Part shown: positions 61,653 to 64,000 of the stretch, in pieces
Position numbering within the stretch: position 1 is the first letter of the stretch
Layout of the letters: the number at the start of each line of letters is the position of its first letter
Source: Williamsia maris
GTDB lineage: Bacteria; Actinomycetota; Actinomycetes; Mycobacteriales; Mycobacteriaceae
Length of the DNA: 64,000 nt
Direction of reading: 5' to 3'
NCBI RefSeq assembly: GCF_024171815.1
Contig: NZ_JAMTCJ010000002.1
Coordinates: forward strand, 682,001-746,000
Made by a program: the position numbers and the translations under genes
The notes under the pieces: generated by a model
The model's input: only the letters and a program-made list of their open reading frames with translations
Told to the model about the DNA's origin: nothing
Database searches by the model: none

Positions 61653-62654
61653 ATGACGACCGACGCAGCCGCGCCGACGCCGGCTTTGCGCCCGTTCCGA
61701 TTCGCTGCCGGCGGTGAGGGCAACCGTGACGAGGGCGGGGCCCGCAAGTTCGTGGCCCTGGCGCAGAAGGCCGAGGAGTACGGCTTCGACACCTTCGCCA
61801 TCCCCGATCACCTGGAGAACCAGGTCGGTCCGCTCGCCGCGCTCGGTGCGCTGAGCCAGGCCACGAGCACCATCCGTCTGGCGACGACCACGCTGGCCGC
61901 CGGGTTGCGACACCCCGTGGTGCTGGCGAAAGAGGCCACCACCATCGACGTGCTGTCCAAGGGGCGGCTGGAACTGGGCATCGGCGCGTCCTGGCTGCGC
62001 GAGGACTTCGAGGCCGCAGGCATCCCGTTCGGCACCCCCGGCGAGCGCCTGCGCCAGCTCGACGAGGCCCTGACCATCCTCGACGGCCTGATGCGCGGCC
62101 AGGAGGTCACCTTCTCCGGCGAGTTCTACGACGTGAAGGGTGTCGTGGGCACCCCGCGACCGCGGCAGGGACCCCGGCCGCCGATCCTGGTCGGCGCGGG
62201 CGGTCCGCGGATGCTCGAGCTCGCGGCGAAGCACGCCGACATCATCTCCATCGCCACCGGCAGCACCCCCGACGGCAAGCTGAAGCTCTCGGACATGACC
62301 ATCGAGAAGACCATCGACCGCGTCGACCGCGTCCGTCGTGCCGCCGGCGACCGTTTCGACCAGATCGAACTCAACTGGACCATCGCGACGATCCTGGTCA
62401 CCGACGACCGCGTCTCGACCGCGGAGATGGTGCTCGGTGCGATCGACAGCGGCTTCCCGCCGAACATGGCCAAGGACGCCGATCTGACCGTCGAGGACAT
62501 CCTGGCCTCGCCGTACATCATGTGCGGCACGTTCGAGGAGATCGCCGAGCAGGTCCGTTCGGTGCGCGAGCGGACCGGGATGTCCTATGTCGGGGTGTTC
62601 CCGACCCAGATGGACGCGTTCGCACCGATCATCCCGATCCTGCGAGGGGAATGA
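61653..62654 (+). CDS. LLM class F420-dependent oxidoreductase
   Basis: This 333-residue TIM-barrel protein has FRFAAGGEG, AEEYGFDTFAIPDHLENQ, LATTTLAAGLRHPVVLAKEATTIDVLSKGRLELGIGASWL and PILVGAGGPRMLELAAKHAD. These are conserved in F420-dependent LLM enzymes. The substrate is unknown. It interrupts the otherwise conserved Rv3802c-to-fadD32 order, lying between them. The ATG follows TGAGGAGAGCAG. Confidence 0.9.
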   Translation: MTTDAAAPTPALRPFRFAAGGEGNRDEGGARKFVALAQKAEEYGFDTFAIPDHLENQVGPLAALGALSQATSTIRLATTTLAAGLRHPVVLAKEATTIDVLSKGRLELGIGASWLREDFEAAGIPFGTPGERLRQLDEALTILDGLMRGQEVTFSGEFYDVKGVVGTPRPRQGPRPPILVGAGGPRMLELAAKHADIISIATGSTPDGKLKLSDMTIEKTIDRVDRVRRAAGDRFDQIELNWTIATILVTDDRVSTAEMVLGAIDSGFPPNMAKDADLTVEDILASPYIMCGTFEEIAEQVRSVRERTGMSYVGVFPTQMDAFAPIIPILRGE

Positions 62655-62937
62655 ATGATCGTTGACCGAGGTAACCACCCGGCCCCGCACTTCGGGCCGT
62701 TAGGATACTCAGAGTTTGTCCCACCATCGATGACGGCGGCCGCGGGGAACCGGACGTGTCGAGGGCAGGATTCTGCAAGGTGACGTACCGAGCAAGGCAC
62801 GCTTGGGGGGCGGATCCGAGACCGGGTAGACATATCCGGTCGACGGATCCCGATCGTCGACGACGGTCGTCGAGCCGCCCAGTCGGAGCGACGAAGCGAA
62901 TCGACGATCGGGGCTAGCAATGCCAACAGGAGTACGA
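62655..62937. promoter_or_regulatory. Intergenic region upstream of fadD32
   Basis: This 283-bp gap has no gene. A short hairpin (CGGCCC at 62680-62685 with GGGCCG at 62694-62699) may end the oxidoreductase transcript. TAGGAT at 62701 is a possible -10. The remainder should hold the fadD32 leader, ending in AACAGGAGTACGA before the ATG. Confidence 0.4.
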
Positions 62938-64000
62938 ATGAAGACCGCGTTTGACGAGTTCCTCGACGAGTCCGGGAATCTGCACTTCAGCGAAGAAGAC
63001 ACCCTGGTCGATTACGTCGAGCGCAATGTCCGCGAGAAGGCCGACACGTTGGCCTACCGCTTCATGGACTACAGCCGTGAGCGCGACGGTGAGGCGATCG
63101 AGCTCACCTGGGCCCAGTTCGGCAAGCGTCTGCGTGCCATCGCCGCGCGCCTGCAGCAGGTCACCAAACCCGGCGACCGCGTCGCGATCCTGGCCCCGCA
63201 GTCGCTCGAGTACGTCATCGGTTTCTTCGGCGCCCTGTACGCGGGCAACATCGCCGTGCCGCTGTTCTCCCCGGACGAGCCGGGTCACACCGACCGTCTG
63301 CACGCGGTACTCGGTGACTGCACGCCCAGCGCGATCCTGACCGCGACCAAGTCGGCCGAGGCCGTCCGTGACTTCTTCAAGCACCTGCCCGCCAAGGAAC
63401 GTCCCCGTGTGATCGCGGTCGACGCCGTGCCCGACTCGGTCGGCGAGACCTGGCGGCAGCCGGTGACCAAGCTGCACGACATCGCCTACCTGCAGTACAC
63501 CTCCGGCTCCACCCGGACCCCGGCAGGCGTGGAGATCACCTACGAGTCCGTCTCGGCGAACGCCCTGCAGATGATCGAGGCGATGAATCTGACCGACGCC
63601 TCGCGCGGCGTCACCTGGCTCCCGATGTTCCACGACATGGGCCTGCTGACCATCATCATCCCGGCGCTCGGCGGCAAGTACATCACCATCATGAGTCCGG
63701 CCGCGTTCGTCCGCAGGCCCGGCCGGTGGATCAACGAGCTCGCCGCACTCAGCGACGGCGCGGGCACCTTCGCCGCCGCGCCGAATTTCGCCTACGAGCA
63801 CGCCGCGGCCCGCGGTCTGCCCCGTGAGGGTGAGACCCTCGACCTGAGCAACGTCATCGGGCTGATCAACGGCAGCGAGCCGGTCACGGTCAGCTCCATG
63901 ACGAAGTTCAACGAGACGTTCGCGCCGTACGGTCTGGCCAAGACGGCGATCAAACCGTCCTACGGCATGGCCGAGGCGACGCTGTTCGTCTCCACCTCCA
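62938..64000 (+). CDS. fadD32: Long-chain fatty-acid--AMP ligase FadD32 (partial)
   Basis: The first 354 residues of an acyl-AMP ligase are seen; the C-terminus lies beyond the window. The sequence starts [21 protein letters not shown]. It contains the AMP-binding motif [21 protein letters not shown] (P-loop-like YTSGSTRTP), [12 protein letters not shown], and [14 protein letters not shown] followed by [10 protein letters not shown]. FadD32 activates meromycolate to its AMP ester for condensation by Pks13, an essential step of mycolate synthesis. AGGAG precedes the ATG. Confidence 0.95.
   Translation, partial: MKTAFDEFLDESGNLHFSEEDTLVDYVERNVREKADTLAYRFMDYSRERDGEAIELTWAQFGKRLRAIAARLQQVTKPGDRVAILAPQSLEYVIGFFGALYAGNIAVPLFSPDEPGHTDRLHAVLGDCTPSAILTATKSAEAVRDFFKHLPAKERPRVIAVDAVPDSVGETWRQPVTKLHDIAYLQYTSGSTRTPAGVEITYESVSANALQMIEAMNLTDASRGVTWLPMFHDMGLLTIIIPALGGKYITIMSPAAFVRRPGRWINELAALSDGAGTFAAAPNFAYEHAAARGLPREGETLDLSNVIGLINGSEPVTVSSMTKFNETFAPYGLAKTAIKPSYGMAEATLFVSTS

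Overview
The window comes from a high-GC, mycolic-acid-bearing actinobacterium of the order Mycobacteriales. It is most likely a Gordonia/Williamsia-type member rather than Mycobacterium itself. It carries the galactan/arabinan and mycolate assembly cluster (glf, glfT2, a PAP2 phosphatase, ubiA, aftB, two mycolyltransferases, a cutinase-family thioesterase and the start of fadD32). It also has LGFP-repeat wall proteins, a mycothiol-dependent-type enzyme, F420-type oxidoreductases and a 13E12 element. From memory, gene order from about 12.5 kb to the end follows the M. tuberculosis Rv3843c-to-Rv3801c region (glpQ1, bfrB, an LCP protein, Rv3839, pheA, serS ... Rv3818, acyltransferases, Rv3811, glf ... 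fadD32).

Region 1 (0.0-12.2 kb) is accessory-like. It holds a partial epimerase, then a tight JetA-JetB-JetC (Wadjet/MksFEB-type SMC) operon. Where the JetD nuclease would be expected there is a winged-helix protein with a QSQ motif of the AlkZ/YcaQ type. A three-gene overlapping minus-strand operon (mycothiol-enzyme fold, VOC protein, alpha/beta hydrolase), an LLM-class oxidoreductase and an S49 peptidase follow. The 300-bp gap after the peptidase contains a cluster of DnaA-box-like 9-mers.

Region 2 (12.5-29.6 kb) is mostly conserved housekeeping: GDPD, DUF5926, bfrB, an LCP ligase, a cutinase, a CPBP protein, an iron-box-associated DUF2470 gene, pheA, a histidine phosphatase, a zincin, an Rv3835-like protein and serS. 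It also has an AraC regulator and a TetR/hydrolase pair with twin palindromic operators.

Region 3 (29.6-38.4 kb) is the most unusual. A decayed 13E12/HNH element with an intact-looking SOS box lies beside a 1,740-codon gene for a PGRS-like glycine/alanine/asparagine-rich protein that has no PE domain and is built of 130-143-residue super-repeats. A small membrane-anchored protein is translationally coupled to it, and two tandem lipoprotein paralogues follow.

Region 4 (38.4-48.2 kb) holds a thioesterase, a metallo-beta-lactamase/Rieske protein, two paralogous acyltransferases flanking a diguanylate cyclase, an HAD phosphatase, and an LGFP-containing amidase.

Region 5 (48.3-64.0 kb) is the cell-wall core: a SpoIID-like protein, then glf-glfT2-PAP2-ubiA-aftB as an overlapping operon that builds galactan and supplies and uses the decaprenyl-phosphoarabinose donor. 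Two mycolyltransferases, a DUF732 lipoprotein, a cutinase-like essential thioesterase, an LLM oxidoreductase and the first 1,063 bases of fadD32 follow. GTCACA direct repeats resembling MtrA sites lie before the LGFP mycolyltransferase.

All family calls rest on reading the sequence without database searches.
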